A DNA stretch of 64,000 bases from Pseudophaeobacter leonis (GCF_002087335.1 NZ_MWVJ01000060.1:1-64000), one strand, 5' to 3'. Positions 17,140-26,659 are shown, numbered from the stretch's first letter. Program-made: numbers and translations. Notes: generated by a model from the sequence alone, not told the origin.

Positions 17140-18004
17140 TCAGTGTCTGGTCGTTCTGGATGGCCACCGCAGGATCCTTGGATGTAGCCGGGGCTTTTGG
17201 TAATTGGGGTGCGCAGAATGGCAGTTGGGATTCCGGGCATTTCCAGGTTTTCCAGGGCGCCTTGCCACTGCTCCAGAGCTCTTCCAGATGCTTTTTGTCA
17301 CGCATGGTATCCATGGCGCTCCAGAAGCCGTGATGCTTGTAGACCGAGAGCTGTCCGTCGCGGGTCAGCGCTTCCAGGGGGCCCTTTTCCCAGACCGTGT
17401 CCAGGCTTGTGACATGGTCCAGCGCCTCTGCCTCACAGACCAAGAAGCCGCCACTGATCCAGTTGTTGTCGCCAGCCGGCTTTTCCACGAAACGGCTTAC
17501 GGCCGTGCCTTCAGTCTCGATGCTTCCGAAACGGCCCGCAGGCTGCACGGCTGTAACGGTTGCGGTGCGCCCCTCGGCCTTGTGGAATTCTATCAAGCGT
17601 TTGACATCGATGGCCGCGAGCCCGTCGCCGTAGGTGACGCAGAAGCGGTCGCCCAGATGCGGCCGCGCCAGCGCAAGGCGGCCGCCGGTCTGGGTCATCT
17701 CGCCGGTGTCGAGCATGGTAATGCGCCAGGGTTCGGCATTGTGGCTCAGTATATTAAAATCACCGGCGGCCAGATCCACCTGCACATCGGCATTATAGAG
17801 CAGATAGTTGGTGAAATATTCCTTGATCATATGACCCTTGTAGCCGCAACAGATCACGAAATCCGTGAGCCCATGGGCGCTGAAGGTTTTCATGATGTGC
17901 CACAGAATCGGCTTACCACCGATTTCGATCATTGGCTTGGGGCGCAGATGGGATTCTTCACTGATGCGGGTGCCCAGACCACCGGCTAGAATAACAACTT
18001 TCAT
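17140..18004 (-). CDS. rfbF: Glucose-1-phosphate cytidylyltransferase
   Basis: First committed step to CDP-glucose. MKVVILAGGLGTRISEES is the nucleotidyltransferase signature; LRPKPMIEIGGKPILWHIMK, FVICCGYKGHMIKEYF, VTYGDGLAAIDV and GFWSAMDTMRDKKHLEELW match RfbF closely over about 255 residues. After APWKTWK the frame leaves family sequence and would continue to 16880 inside the next gene. I therefore place the end near 17140, where another frame stops just before the epimerase start. A frameshift near 17240 is likely. The gene opens the leftward operon and is divergent from the methyltransferase at 18226. Confidence 0.82.
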
Positions 18005-18225
18005 TTTGCGTTCCTGCCTGAAAAAAATGCCTCGTTACGTTCAATTCCTACAAGTACGCAGTTAATTATTCGTTGATTTGTAAAAAGTTTTAGGCTTTCC
18101 GTCCGCCCGATCTGTAATTGCGATATTTCTAATTTAGTAAGAATTGTACTCTAGCTTTCGACCATCAGATGCTTCCGGGGCGACCCGAGTATGCATAGCT
18201 GACTGCTCTAAATAGTGAGGTTTCC
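18005..18225. promoter_or_regulatory. Divergent promoter region of the sugar locus
   Basis: A 221-bp AT-rich gap (for example GTTAATTATTCGTTGATTTG) in an otherwise GC-rich region separates rfbF (leftward) from the methyltransferase (rightward). Both transcripts must start here or nearby. I see no clear operator. Confidence 0.4.
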
Positions 18226-19503
18226 ATGGCCGAGACGCAATCGCACGCCTGCCCCCTGTGCAGCAGTGATGTGACCACCGTGATTGAACGCAGGCTTAAT
18301 GTGCCGACTCTGCAAAACGTCACGCTGCCGGATCGCAAGAGCGCGCAGAATTTCAGCTGTGGAGCACTGACCATGGTGCAATGCAGCGACTGTGGCTTTG
18401 TCTGGAATGCTGCCTTTGACGCCGGGCTGATATCTTATGACGGGGGCTACAACAACGATGTCTCCGCCTCTGGGTTCTACCAGGCGCATCTGTGCGAGAT
18501 GGCGGATCGGATTTTGGCCTCAGTGCCGCCGGATCAGGACATACACTATGTGGAGATCGGCTGCGGCGAGGGCGATTTTCTGCGGCTTTTACATGACCGT
18601 TCCAAAGGGCGCGTTGTTTCGGCTGTCGGGTTCGACCCGTCCTGCACAACCGCGTCCCCGCTGCCTGAGGGGGTTGTGATCCACCGCTGTTTCTTCACCC
18701 CGCAGGAGGTGTCGAAAATACCGCCTCAGGCCAATGTCATCTGTTCACGCCACACAATTGAGCACGTCAGCGATGTGCAGGGGTTTGCCGCCAATCTATA
18801 CGCAGCCATGGCGCCTGGTCGGCAACTGTTTGTGGAAACACCGGATGTCGACTGGATCCTGCGACATGGCGCCTTTCAGGATTTCTTCTACGAACACTGC
18901 GCGCTTTACAATCCACGCTCCATGCGCAGGCTTCTCGCTGCCCATGGGCTACAGGCCCAGGTCAGCCGGGTCTATGACGACCAGTACATGTGGATCGAAG
19001 CCAGTATGCCTGCCGCAGCCCCAGCGGCTGCTCCCAATGACGCACCCCGCGACGCACCCCGCGACGAAACCAGCGCGGCGCCCGCAGACCTGGGCCAGCA
19101 TTATCTTGCGCGACGGGACGCGCTGCTCGACCAGTGGGCCAAATACCTGGGAGAGCGCCGCCAGACAGGCGGCGTGGCCATTTGGGGGGCGGCCTCAAAA
19201 GGCGTGACATTCAGCCTGCTGATGAACGCCCGTGCTGCGGGTCTGATCGACCTGGGCATTGATCTCAATTCGGCTAAACAGGGCTGTTTCATGCCCGTGA
19301 GCGCCACGCCGATTGTTGATCCCGCCACCGCCATGGCACAAGGCATAGCAACGGTTGTGGTCATGAACCCAAATTACGAGGCCGAGATTCGGGCCCAGAT
19401 CGCTGCCATGGGCTGGCAGGCCGAGGTGGTGGTGCTGAACGACCGGGACAGCGCGCCGGAGCGCCCCGAGGCCTCAGCAGAGCTCTGCCAAAAAGCGTCT
19501 TAA
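18226..19503 (+). CDS. Second zinc-finger class I SAM methyltransferase (C-methyltransferase family)
   Basis: 425 residues: N-terminal Cys4 zinc site (ACPLCSS and CSDCGFVW), the SAM-binding loop VEIGCGEGDFLRLL around residue 108, CSRHTIEHVSDVQGFA, and a C-terminal C-methyltransf_14-like Rossmann domain (GGVAIWGAASKGVTFSLLM, DLGIDLNSAKQGCFMPV). It is related in plan to the gene at 15305 but clearly divergent. An alanine/proline-rich linker between the domains contains the tandem repeat DAPRDAPRDE, encoded by a perfect 12-bp duplication. It is probably a sugar C-methyltransferase or a related transferase. It is followed 51 bp later by rfbG. Confidence 0.83.
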   Translation: MAETQSHACPLCSSDVTTVIERRLNVPTLQNVTLPDRKSAQNFSCGALTMVQCSDCGFVWNAAFDAGLISYDGGYNNDVSASGFYQAHLCEMADRILASVPPDQDIHYVEIGCGEGDFLRLLHDRSKGRVVSAVGFDPSCTTASPLPEGVVIHRCFFTPQEVSKIPPQANVICSRHTIEHVSDVQGFAANLYAAMAPGRQLFVETPDVDWILRHGAFQDFFYEHCALYNPRSMRRLLAAHGLQAQVSRVYDDQYMWIEASMPAAAPAAAPNDAPRDAPRDETSAAPADLGQHYLARRDALLDQWAKYLGERRQTGGVAIWGAASKGVTFSLLMNARAAGLIDLGIDLNSAKQGCFMPVSATPIVDPATAMAQGIATVVVMNPNYEAEIRAQIAAMGWQAEVVVLNDRDSAPERPEASAELCQKAS

Positions 19504-19554
19504 CCCGATACCCGACACGAACCACCCCGACACGACCCTGACACGACCCAGACT

Positions 19555-20768
19555 GTGGAGACCAGAGTATTGCGCACCCCCGATCCCAATCCCAGCGAGG
19601 CCTTTTGGCGGGGCCGCCGCGTGTTTGTCACCGGGCATACCGGCTTCAAGGGCAGCTGGCTCACCGCTTGGCTGTTGCAGATGCAGGCCCAGGTGTGCGG
19701 ATTTGCGCTGCCTGCGTCGCGCGAGGGTGTGCCACAAAGCGGCACGCACCAGAGCCCCTTTTTGAGGAACTGGAACTGGCCACGCGGATTGACCATATCA
19801 CAGGCGACATTCGCGATGCCGAAGCTTTACGCAAGGCTGTTGCCGACTTCGACCCCGAGGTGGTCATTCACATGGCGGCCCAGCCGTTGGTGCGCCTGTC
19901 CTATGCCACGCCGGTCGAGACCTATGCCACCAACGTCATGGGCACCGTACATCTGCTTGAGGCCTGTCGCATGGCGGCACCTTCGCTGCGCTCTGTCGTC
20001 GTGGTGACCAGCGACAAATGCTACGAGAACCGCGAACAGATCTGGGGGTACCGGGAAAGCGATCCCATGGGGGGGCATGATCCCTATTCCAACTCCAAGG
20101 GCTGCGCCGAGCTGGTCACCGCAGCCTATCGCAACTCTTATTTTCAGCATGCCACCGCGCAACAGGACGGGGCGCAACAGGACGGCGGGCAGCCCGTGGC
20201 GGTGGCCTCGGCGCGGGCGGGCAATGTGATTGGGGGAGGCGACTGGAGTCTGGACCGCCTGATCCCGGATGCCATGCGCGCCTTTGCCGCCGGTGACAGT
20301 CTTTCACTGCGCCATCCGGCGGCGCTGCGTCCATGGCAGCACGTTCTGGATCCGGTCGCGGGCTACCTGTTGCTGGCCGAGCGAAGCTGCTCAGGGGCGG
20401 GGCAGCTGTCGCAGGGTTGGAATTTCGGCCCGCCGGACAATATGACACTGAGCGTCGAAGAGGTGATCTCGGCCCTTGGAGACAGGCTTGGCCCCGGCTT
20501 TGAGTGGCGCCAGGAGGCAGGAGACGGGCTGCACGAGGCGACGCTGCTGCGCCTCGATTGTGCTGCGGCGCGTGAATATCTGGGATGGCGACCCCAGCTG
20601 GATGCTGCCGATATGTTGGCCTGGACTGCCGAATGGTACCGAGGCCGCCATGGAGCGCAACGTGCAGATGTGGTGGAGCGGCAGATTACCGAGTATCGCA
20701 AAAAACTGGCCCAGATTGGCTCTGCACCAGCCAAAGATCACAGCGGCGCGTCTCACATTCTGGCATGA
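19555..20768 (+). pseudogene. rfbG: CDP-glucose 4,6-dehydratase, frameshifted
   Basis: Converts CDP-glucose to CDP-4-keto-6-deoxyglucose. A GTG start leads to the NAD loop FVTGHTGFKGSWLTAWLLQM, typical of RfbG. The frame shifts between about 19735 and 19760; downstream EELELATRIDHITGDIRD, HMAAQPLVRLSYATPVETYA, VTSDKCYEN, DPYSNSKGCAELV (the YxxxK equivalent) and RAGNVIGGGDWSLDRLIPDA follow in one frame to the stop. A 15-bp tandem duplication gives AQQDGAQQDG, which interrupts the family sequence just before PVAVASARAGN. The 5' flank has repeated ACACGACCC units. The lesion may be a sequence error. Confidence 0.85.
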
Positions 20769-21202
20769 TGCCCGCAGGCGGCTTTAGCGAGACAGGGTTG
20801 AGCTGCGCCCTCGGTAAAAGGGCGTAAAATGTGCCGGATGGGTCCCTGGGCAGCACCTTTGTTCAGAACAAATCCGGCGCCCGGCTTGGGCGATCAGCGC
20901 CTCGCTTCAAATCTCCTAAGTGCTCTCTTTGAACGGGTGCAATCTTAGCCTTTTTCCATATGCTTAAGTGACGAAGTACTGGCACGGCCCTGGGAGGAGG
21001 TCGGATTTTCATCCGGCAGATCGACCGTCGCCTTCGGTGGTCTATTGGCACAGAAATGAAGTATCCCAAACCGAGCAGCGGGTGCAAAGAGTAGCTTAAA
21101 AAGGTCGGATCCTGTCCAATAATTGCGGTGTAGCCCAAATCCCATTGTTTTTGATTGAAGCTTCTCTACGATACCTGTGATGTAGCACTCAGTGGGGCGG
21201 TG
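20769..21202. other. 434-bp stretch without a recognised gene
   Basis: Short frames exist on the minus strand but none has family-like sequence or a good ribosome-binding site. No repeat or terminator with a U-run is evident. The right end is the probable promoter region of the YiaW/YiaV-like pair. Confidence 0.4.
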
Positions 21203-21460
21203 ATGAGCGGATTGGATATTTTTGCGGGGATCGTGCTGATCGTACTTATCTGTACTGCCCTGGCTATTTTTGTTTTTCTGGCGATGTTGCCGGGGCGTAT
21301 TGCGCGCGAGCGTAATCACCCCCAGCACGAAGCTATCAATGTTGCAGGTTGGTTAGGCGCTATTGCGCTTGGCATATTCTGGCCTCTTGCTCTGGTCTGG
21401 GCCTTTTATGTTTCGCCAGATCAGAAGCTCCCTTCCAGCGAAGCAAAGGCGGCCTCATGA
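21203..21460 (+). CDS. DUF3302 (YiaW-like) small inner-membrane protein
   Basis: An 85-residue protein with two hydrophobic helices (FAGIVLIVLICTALAIFVFL, then LGAIALGIFWPLALVWAFYV) separated by a basic loop containing PGRIARERNHPQHEAINVAG, which matches the DUF3302/YiaW family. In Escherichia coli yiaW sits next to yiaV, a HlyD-like membrane fusion gene; the same pairing is seen here. Its stop overlaps the next start (ATGA). It is likely a partner subunit of the HlyD-like protein. The ATG at 21203 gives the family-like start MSGLDIFAG; a longer start at 21155 is less likely. Confidence 0.78.
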   Translation: MSGLDIFAGIVLIVLICTALAIFVFLAMLPGRIARERNHPQHEAINVAGWLGAIALGIFWPLALVWAFYVSPDQKLPSSEAKAAS

Positions 21461-22583
21461 TTGTTTTCCTGACATTGATTTATGTGGCTGTTCTGTTTGT
21501 GTTGATGCGCGTAAAAGTTTTACCCAACACAAAACCGGTTTGGGCCACCACTGGCCTATGGATGGTTTTGTTACTGATCTTTCTTTTTATTCCAATGCAA
21601 TGGGGCGCTCCGACGGGACCTGTGCGCATCATGACCCGCGTGGTGCAGATTGTGCCGAATGTTTCTGGGCAAGTCGTCGAAGTTGTCGCTGAACCCAATG
21701 TGGCGTTGAAAAAGGGAGACATTCTTTTTCGCATTGATCCCGTGCCTTTCCAGCAGGCACTGGACATTGCCAAGGCCAACCTGGTGCGCATGCAGGCGCA
21801 GTCAAAACAGGATTTGGATGCCCTGGCCACGGCACAGGCGAATTTGCGTCAATCTGTTGCCCGCAAGGTGCTGGCCCAGTCACGCTATGACGATGACAAG
21901 AGCCTGGTAGACAGCGGCACCTATTCGGAAAACAGGCTTGAACGTCGTGCCAGCGATTTGGCTCAGGCAGTGGCGGCAGTGGACCCGGCACGGGCTTGGT
22001 CATGCGCGCTGAAACTGAATTGGGCGCGCTTATGCCGAACGGTCAGGTTGCCAAAGTCGCCGAGGCCGAAACGAAACTGGAGCAGGCAGAGTGGAACCTG
22101 GATCAGACCATCGTGCGGGCGCCCGGCGATGGGTTCATTACCAATCTGGCACTCGCGGTCGGACAGAGGGTGGTCAATTTGCCCTTTGCGCCCTCGATGG
22201 CGTTTGTCGATACCTCCGAATCTGCACCCGTCGCACAGGTTCACCAGATTTACCTGCGTCATATCAAGCCAGGTCAACAGGTTGAAATTGCTATGAAGAC
22301 CCGTCCAGGGACGCTCATTTTCGGAACAGTGGATCGTGTTCTGCCGGCAGCCTCTGGTGGTCAGGCGCAGGTTTCAGGCTCAATTGCCGCTGCCGCGCAG
22401 GTGGCTCCAGAGCCCTTCTTGGTGCGGATCAAAACAGACGAGCCCGAAGACGCCGTTTACCTGCGCGCGGGATCAGTCGGCACTGTGGCCATCTATACTG
22501 AAAGTGCCGGCGCCACCCATGTCATCCGTAAGGTTATGATGCGTATGAGCGCCATTCTGAATTTCCTTCGCCCGGCTTTGTAG
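21457..22583 (+). pseudogene. HlyD/EmrA-type membrane fusion protein (YiaV-like), frameshifted
   Basis: N-terminal membrane anchors (VFLTLIYVAVLFVLMRV, LWMVLLLIFLFIPM) are followed by the biotinyl-lipoyl half VQIVPNVSGQVVEVVAEPNV and a coiled-coil region (ALDIAKANLVRMQAQSKQDL). The frame breaks at about 21984 (GTGGACCCGG; one base missing). It resumes with LEQAEWNLDQTIVRAPGDGF, the second lipoyl half, and a beta-barrel region to the stop. The intact protein would be about 375 residues. It probably forms an inner-membrane complex with the DUF3302 protein. No outer-membrane or pump gene is adjacent. Confidence 0.8.
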
Positions 22584-22601
22584 TTTCGAAACCACTGGCG
22601 A

Positions 22602-23699
22602 CTATAGCTGGCGAACTGTAGCTGGTGGCCTGCAAGTGGTCGGCCTACAAGTGGGGGATGAGCGTCGCTCGGCTTCGGCTATCGCGCTTTTGGAAGGCGA
22701 TCCCAGCCGCTCTCTGTAGCGTACCGGCGGGACGCCCATTGTCTTGCGGAATTCGCGGCGAAAGGTTTCTGCAGAGCCAAAGCCACCAACGTCCCAGACG
22801 TCCGACAGCGGGATGGATCCGTTCTCAAGCAGCTCTGCCGCGCGCGACACCCGCTCAACCTTTAGCCAGTTTAACGGTGTTGTGCCAACTTCCTCGTGAA
22901 AACGCCGCGCCAGCGTGCGTGCGCTTGTGGCCGCCACATTGGCCATACGCTCGATCGGCCAGTTCTCGTCAATAGCGCCACGGATGCGGTCTTGCAGGGC
23001 TGCCAAACTAGAGCCGGCACGCGCCTTTGGTTCCGGGCGCGGCACAAATTGACGCTGGCCACCATCCCTTTGGGCGGGCAAAACAAGCCGTCTTGCAACG
23101 GATGCTGCGGCCTGCGCTCCGTAATCCTGCCGAATGATATGCAGGCCCAAATCCAGGCCAGCGGCGGAACCGGCTGAGGTATAAACGCGGTCTGCCTCAA
23201 CGAATAAAACATCGGGATCAACCTCCACATCGGGGTAGCGCGCAGCCAGCGTGTCAGTATAGCGCCAATGGGTTGTCGCGCGTTTGCCATTCAGTAGTCC
23301 AGCAGCGGCCAGCACAAAGACCCCCGAACAGATTGAGGCTACACGCGCGCCCCTGCGATATGCGGCACGCAATGCAGCACACAGCGCCTCTGGCACGGGG
23401 GTGTCCGCGCCGCGCCAGCCCGGAACGATGATCAGGCTGGCGTCAGCCAACAGATCAAGATTTTCGTCTGCATCCAAAGTGATGCCCCCAAGGGCGCGGA
23501 TGGGCCCCGGTTCCGCCTTTACGGTCGCAAACCGGTACCAGTTTTCGAACTCGGGTCGCGGCAGCGCGAATAGCTCGACCGCTATGCCGAACTCGAACGT
23601 GCACAAGCCATCATAGGCGATGGCGCAGACCAGCAGTTTTTGTGGCGACGCAGAGGCAGGTTTTGTCATGTTGGCAGAATCTGTGTGAATGTTGTCCAT
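22602..23699 (-). CDS. GlxA/FtrA-type regulator: DJ-1/PfpI domain plus AraC DNA-binding domain
   Basis: 365 residues. Residues 20-190 form a DJ-1/PfpI-like domain with IVPGWRGADTPVPEALCAAL and VASICSGVFVLAAAGLLNGK, where Cys sits at the nucleophile elbow. Residues 230-330 form an AraC/XylS domain with ERMANVAATSARTLARRFHE and DVGGFGSAETFRREFRKTMG as the two helix-turn-helices. This architecture is typical of GlxA-family activators of amine or amide catabolism. The last 30 residues are low complexity. It is convergent with the YiaV-like gene and divergent from the NTF2-like gene, which it may regulate. Confidence 0.88.
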   Translation of the reverse strand: MDNIHTDSANMTKPASASPQKLLVCAIAYDGLCTFEFGIAVELFALPRPEFENWYRFATVKAEPGPIRALGGITLDADENLDLLADASLIIVPGWRGADTPVPEALCAALRAAYRRGARVASICSGVFVLAAAGLLNGKRATTHWRYTDTLAARYPDVEVDPDVLFVEADRVYTSAGSAAGLDLGLHIIRQDYGAQAAASVARRLVLPAQRDGGQRQFVPRPEPKARAGSSLAALQDRIRGAIDENWPIERMANVAATSARTLARRFHEEVGTTPLNWLKVERVSRAAELLENGSIPLSDVWDVGGFGSAETFRREFRKTMGVPPVRYRERLGSPSKSAIAEAERRSSPTCRPTTCRPPATVRQL

Positions 23700-23768
23700 T
23701 CTGCCAGTATCGTGATTTTCCCTTTGATGGCAAGTCTAAGGGATCACCCTGAAACCGAGGACCTGACC

Positions 23769-24227
23769 ATGACACTCCAAACTGACTTGCTTGCCGCCAT
23801 CGAGACCTATTTTGACGCGATCCATCACTGTGACACCACAAAGCTGAACGCAGTGTTCCACCCGCAGTCCAGCCTGTTTGACGCAGACAACGGCACAGTA
23901 TTTGTAGAGCCGATTGACAGCTTCAGCAGCGATGTTGCGGGGCGCATATCGCCTGCCAGCACGGGCCAGCCCCGTGAAGCCGAGGTGCTGATGATTGACC
24001 ATCTGTCTCCCCTTAGCGCCACGGTCAAAATCCGAATTCGGGCACATCAAACTGTGTTTGTCGACCATCTTGGCTTTGTGAAGGGGGCGCAGGGTTGGCA
24101 GATCGTGTCCAAGATCTGGCACCTGAAAGCACCGTTGAAGCGGATCAGCTCGCCTGACGACAGCCGATTGCAAACACTGCAAAATTGGAAAACCCCACAC
24201 AAAAGGATTAGGAAATGGCCAAGATGA
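23769..24227 (+). CDS. NTF2-like / lumazine-binding-type small protein
   Basis: 152 residues: TLQTDLLAAIETYFDAIHHC, KLNAVFHPQSSLFDADNGT and DHLSPLSATVKIRIRAHQT then DHLGFVKGAQGWQIVSKIW match the putative lumazine-binding (DUF4440-like, NTF2 fold) family. Such proteins have a cone-shaped pocket and varied, usually unknown, functions. The last 15 residues overlap the start of the next gene by 13 bp in another frame. It is divergent from the GlxA-type regulator gene with 69 bp between, so a shared control region is likely. Confidence 0.72.
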   Translation: MTLQTDLLAAIETYFDAIHHCDTTKLNAVFHPQSSLFDADNGTVFVEPIDSFSSDVAGRISPASTGQPREAEVLMIDHLSPLSATVKIRIRAHQTVFVDHLGFVKGAQGWQIVSKIWHLKAPLKRISSPDDSRLQTLQNWKTPHKRIRKWPR

Positions 24228-24595
24228 ACGCAGTTGGATGGTTCGACATAAATGTCGATGATATGGAGCGGGCCGTGGCCTTTTATGAGGCAATGCTCGG
24301 GGCCAAACTTGACCCAATGGTTGATCCAACAGGCGAGACCCAGATGATGAGCTTCCCTGCCGAAATGAGCGCCTACGGCGCAGGTGGAGCCCTGACTAAG
24401 GCCCCCTATGCCGCTCCTGGCATCGGCGGGACGGTCCTTTACTTCATGGTCGAGGATTGCGCAACTCAACAACAGCGTGTGGCCGAAGCCGGCGGCTGTG
24501 TCGTCAGACCAAAGTTCTCAATCGGAGATTTCGGTTGGGTTCTTTTGTGCAAGGACACCGAAGGCAACATAGTGGGCTTTAACTCGATGAAGTAA
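24215..24595 (+). CDS. VOC-family (glyoxalase-like) protein
   Basis: A 126-residue vicinal-oxygen-chelate fold protein: NAVGWFDINVDDMERAVAFY begins the first betaalphabetabetabeta module and LLCKDTEGNIVGFNSM closes the second. It resembles the YdeM/predicted-enzyme-related-to-lactoylglutathione-lyase group. Expected metal ligands are incomplete, so it may not be a lyase. It overlaps the upstream NTF2-like gene by 13 bp, so the pair is co-transcribed. Confidence 0.8.
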   Translation: MAKMNAVGWFDINVDDMERAVAFYEAMLGAKLDPMVDPTGETQMMSFPAEMSAYGAGGALTKAPYAAPGIGGTVLYFMVEDCATQQQRVAEAGGCVVRPKFSIGDFGWVLLCKDTEGNIVGFNSMK

Positions 24596-24903
24596 GAGCG
24601 CCAAACAAGGATATAGGGCGTGGCGGGTTTGCTGGTTACTTCAGTTCAATACGCCACTTGCAGCAGGTGGAGCTTTCGAGCCCGTCTGCTATTCAAGATC
24701 GTTCTGAATAGCTTAGGCTGAACCGAACCCACGGTGAGAGATACATTTATTTTAAGTTCGCTGATAAAATGGAACCCTCAGCTAAGTTGCTGTGCAGGGT
24801 CGCAGAGTGGGTTTTCATCTGTCACGGGGCTCTGTGGCCGATGAAAACTCCGCCGACCGAAGACACCCCTGCCTGTGTCAGACCCTTTGGAGAGAATGCG
24901 GAT
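24596..24903. other. 308-bp leader of the monooxygenase gene
   Basis: No gene is seen. It holds a perfect inverted repeat CTATTCA-N9-TGAATAG (24689-24711) that runs directly into GCTTAGGC (24711-24718), the half-site also present in the two CTTAG/CTAAG palindromes further along the locus. The monooxygenase frame is open upstream of its chosen start, so translation could begin earlier. Confidence 0.4.
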
Positions 24904-26181
24904 ATGCCAGTCGAAAAAGTGAATACTCTTGTGGTCGGTGGTGGGCAGGCAGGCATCGCGATGAGCGAGCATCTGAGCAAGGCCGACATTCCCCATCTGG
25001 TGCTGGAGAAAAACCGCATCGCCGAACAATGGCGTTCGGGGCGTTGGGACAACCTTGTTGCAAACGGCCCAGCCTGGCACGACCGGTTTCCGGGGATGGA
25101 GTTCAAAGATGTCGACCCTGACGGGTTTCCGGCCAAAGAGGTGGTTGCGGACTATCTGGTCGACTACGCCAAAATGATCAACGCGCCGGTACGTGCAGGC
25201 GTCGAAGTCACCAAAGCGGAGCGCATAGCGGGGGCAGGCGGTTTTCGGGTTGAGACATCGCAAGGGGTGATTGAAGCGCAGAATATTGTCTGTGCGACGG
25301 GTGCTTTCCAAAAGCCGGTAATCCCGCCGGTCATACCTGAAACGGCACAGGTGTCTCAGATGCATTCCTACGACTACCGCAACCCTGACCAGTTGGCCCA
25401 GGGGGCGGTGATGGTTGTGGGAGCAGGATCGTCTGGCGGCCAGATCGCGCGCGAGCTGATGGAGGCGGGGCGCAAAGTCTATCTGTCTGTTGGCCCGCAT
25501 GACCGCCCGCCGCGGTCCTATCGGGGGCGCGACTTTTGTTGGTGGCTGGGGGTGCTGGGCCTGTGGGATGTGGCCGCGATGGCACCTGGAACCGAGCATG
25601 TGACCATTTCCGTCAGCGGCGCCAAGGGTGGCGAGACGGTTGATTTTCGCAAACTCGCTGCTGGTGGCATGACCCTGGTGGGACGGACCGAGAGCTACGC
25701 GGATGGTGTCGTGAGATTTGCCGCTGATCTGTGCGAAAACGTTGCAAATGGCGATGCCAACTACCTTGCGATGCTGGATGCGGCAGATGCCTATGTTGTA
25801 CGCACTGGCATTGATCTGCCGCCTGAACCCGAGGCGCGGGTCTTTATGGCTGATCCCGAGTGCATGACCATGCCGCTGACAGAACTTGATCTGGCCGCCG
25901 CAGGTGTCACCACAGTCATTTGGGCAACCGGGTTTGCGCGGGACTATAGCTGGCTCAAGGTCGATGCCTTTGACGCGCAAGGCGCGCCCAGGCACCAGCG
26001 CGGCGTCTCAGTTGAGCCGGGTGTGTTCTTTCTCGGGCTGCCCTGGCAGTCGCGCCGTGGATCGTCGTTTATTTGGGGGGTCTGGCATGATGCGAAACAT
26101 CTGGCGGATCATATCCATACGCAGCGCAAGTATCTCGACTATCACAAAACGACGCTGGAAAAGCAGCGACACAAGGCATGA
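24904..26181 (+). CDS. Flavin-containing monooxygenase (FMO/CzcO-like)
   Basis: 425 residues from the ATG at 24904, which follows GGAGAGAATGCGGAT. FAD loop: LVVGGGQAGIAMSEHL (residues 9-24). NADPH loop: VMVVGAGSSGGQIARELMEA. GAFQKPVIPP and the C-terminal VIWATGFARDYSWLK match class B FMO-like proteins of the CzcO/YUCCA type. These enzymes oxygenate an amine, sulfide or ketone with NADPH and O2. Being followed by RidA, DUF1028, an aldehyde dehydrogenase and a dimethylamine-dehydrogenase-like flavoprotein, it probably acts on a nitrogen compound. The substrate is unknown. It is first of the operon. Confidence 0.85.
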   Translation: MPVEKVNTLVVGGGQAGIAMSEHLSKADIPHLVLEKNRIAEQWRSGRWDNLVANGPAWHDRFPGMEFKDVDPDGFPAKEVVADYLVDYAKMINAPVRAGVEVTKAERIAGAGGFRVETSQGVIEAQNIVCATGAFQKPVIPPVIPETAQVSQMHSYDYRNPDQLAQGAVMVVGAGSSGGQIARELMEAGRKVYLSVGPHDRPPRSYRGRDFCWWLGVLGLWDVAAMAPGTEHVTISVSGAKGGETVDFRKLAAGGMTLVGRTESYADGVVRFAADLCENVANGDANYLAMLDAADAYVVRTGIDLPPEPEARVFMADPECMTMPLTELDLAAAGVTTVIWATGFARDYSWLKVDAFDAQGAPRHQRGVSVEPGVFFLGLPWQSRRGSSFIWGVWHDAKHLADHIHTQRKYLDYHKTTLEKQRHKA

Positions 26182-26238
26182 AATGACGGGCGGCTTTCGC
26201 CTGTCAAAATTCACGGTTTAAGATCGGACAGCACTCAA

Positions 26239-26655
26239 ATGGCTCATACGCGTATACGCAAGTTCAACACCTCTGATACCTACCCAGAACAAAACCTCGA
26301 CAATGATCTTTGTCAGGCCGTGGTGACCCGCGGCGGCAGTACCGTCTATCTGCGCGGCCAATGTCCGCAGAACCTTGAGGATGCGAAAAACATCGCAAGC
26401 CATGATCCGGTCGAACAGACACACAAAGTGATGCAAAACATCCAGCAGCTGATCGAAGAAGCCGGCGGGCAGATGGAGCACCTGGTCAAAGTCGTGGTCT
26501 ATATCACCGATGTGCGCCACCGCGAGGCCGTTTACCGCACCATGGGGCAATATATCAAAGGGGTTCACCCGGTCTCGACGGGGTTGGTGGTGCAGGCGCT
26601 GGCGCGTCCTGATTGGCTGGTTGAAATTGACGGCACTGCCGTCATTCCGGATTAA
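26239..26655 (+). CDS. RidA-family (YjgF/YER057c/UK114) protein
   Basis: 138 residues; QAVVTRGGSTVYLRGQCPQN, VMQNIQQLIEEAGGQMEHLV and VVVYITDVRHREAVYRTM are RidA-type. Archetypal RidA deaminates reactive enamine/imine intermediates through a conserved Arg; an Arg is present at VYLRGQ in place of the usual YxSGQ, and the exact catalytic Arg (normally near residue 105) is not clear in PVSTGLVVQALARPDW, so this is likely a Rid2-7-type member. It overlaps nothing and is 4 bp from the DUF1028 gene. Likely role: hydrolysing an imine made by the monooxygenase or dehydrogenase of the locus. Confidence 0.83.
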   Translation: MAHTRIRKFNTSDTYPEQNLDNDLCQAVVTRGGSTVYLRGQCPQNLEDAKNIASHDPVEQTHKVMQNIQQLIEEAGGQMEHLVKVVVYITDVRHREAVYRTMGQYIKGVHPVSTGLVVQALARPDWLVEIDGTAVIPD

Positions 26656-26659
26656 GCCG

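Noticed and set aside
20863-21328. Overlapping minus-strand frames in the gap before the YiaW-like gene
   Set aside because: They have no family-like sequence, no ribosome-binding site, and two of them overlap each other in different frames.
24778-25995. A 405-codon minus-strand frame opposite the flavin monooxygenase
   Set aside because: It is His/Cys/Arg-rich shadow sequence. The plus strand encodes an intact, clearly recognisable enzyme.
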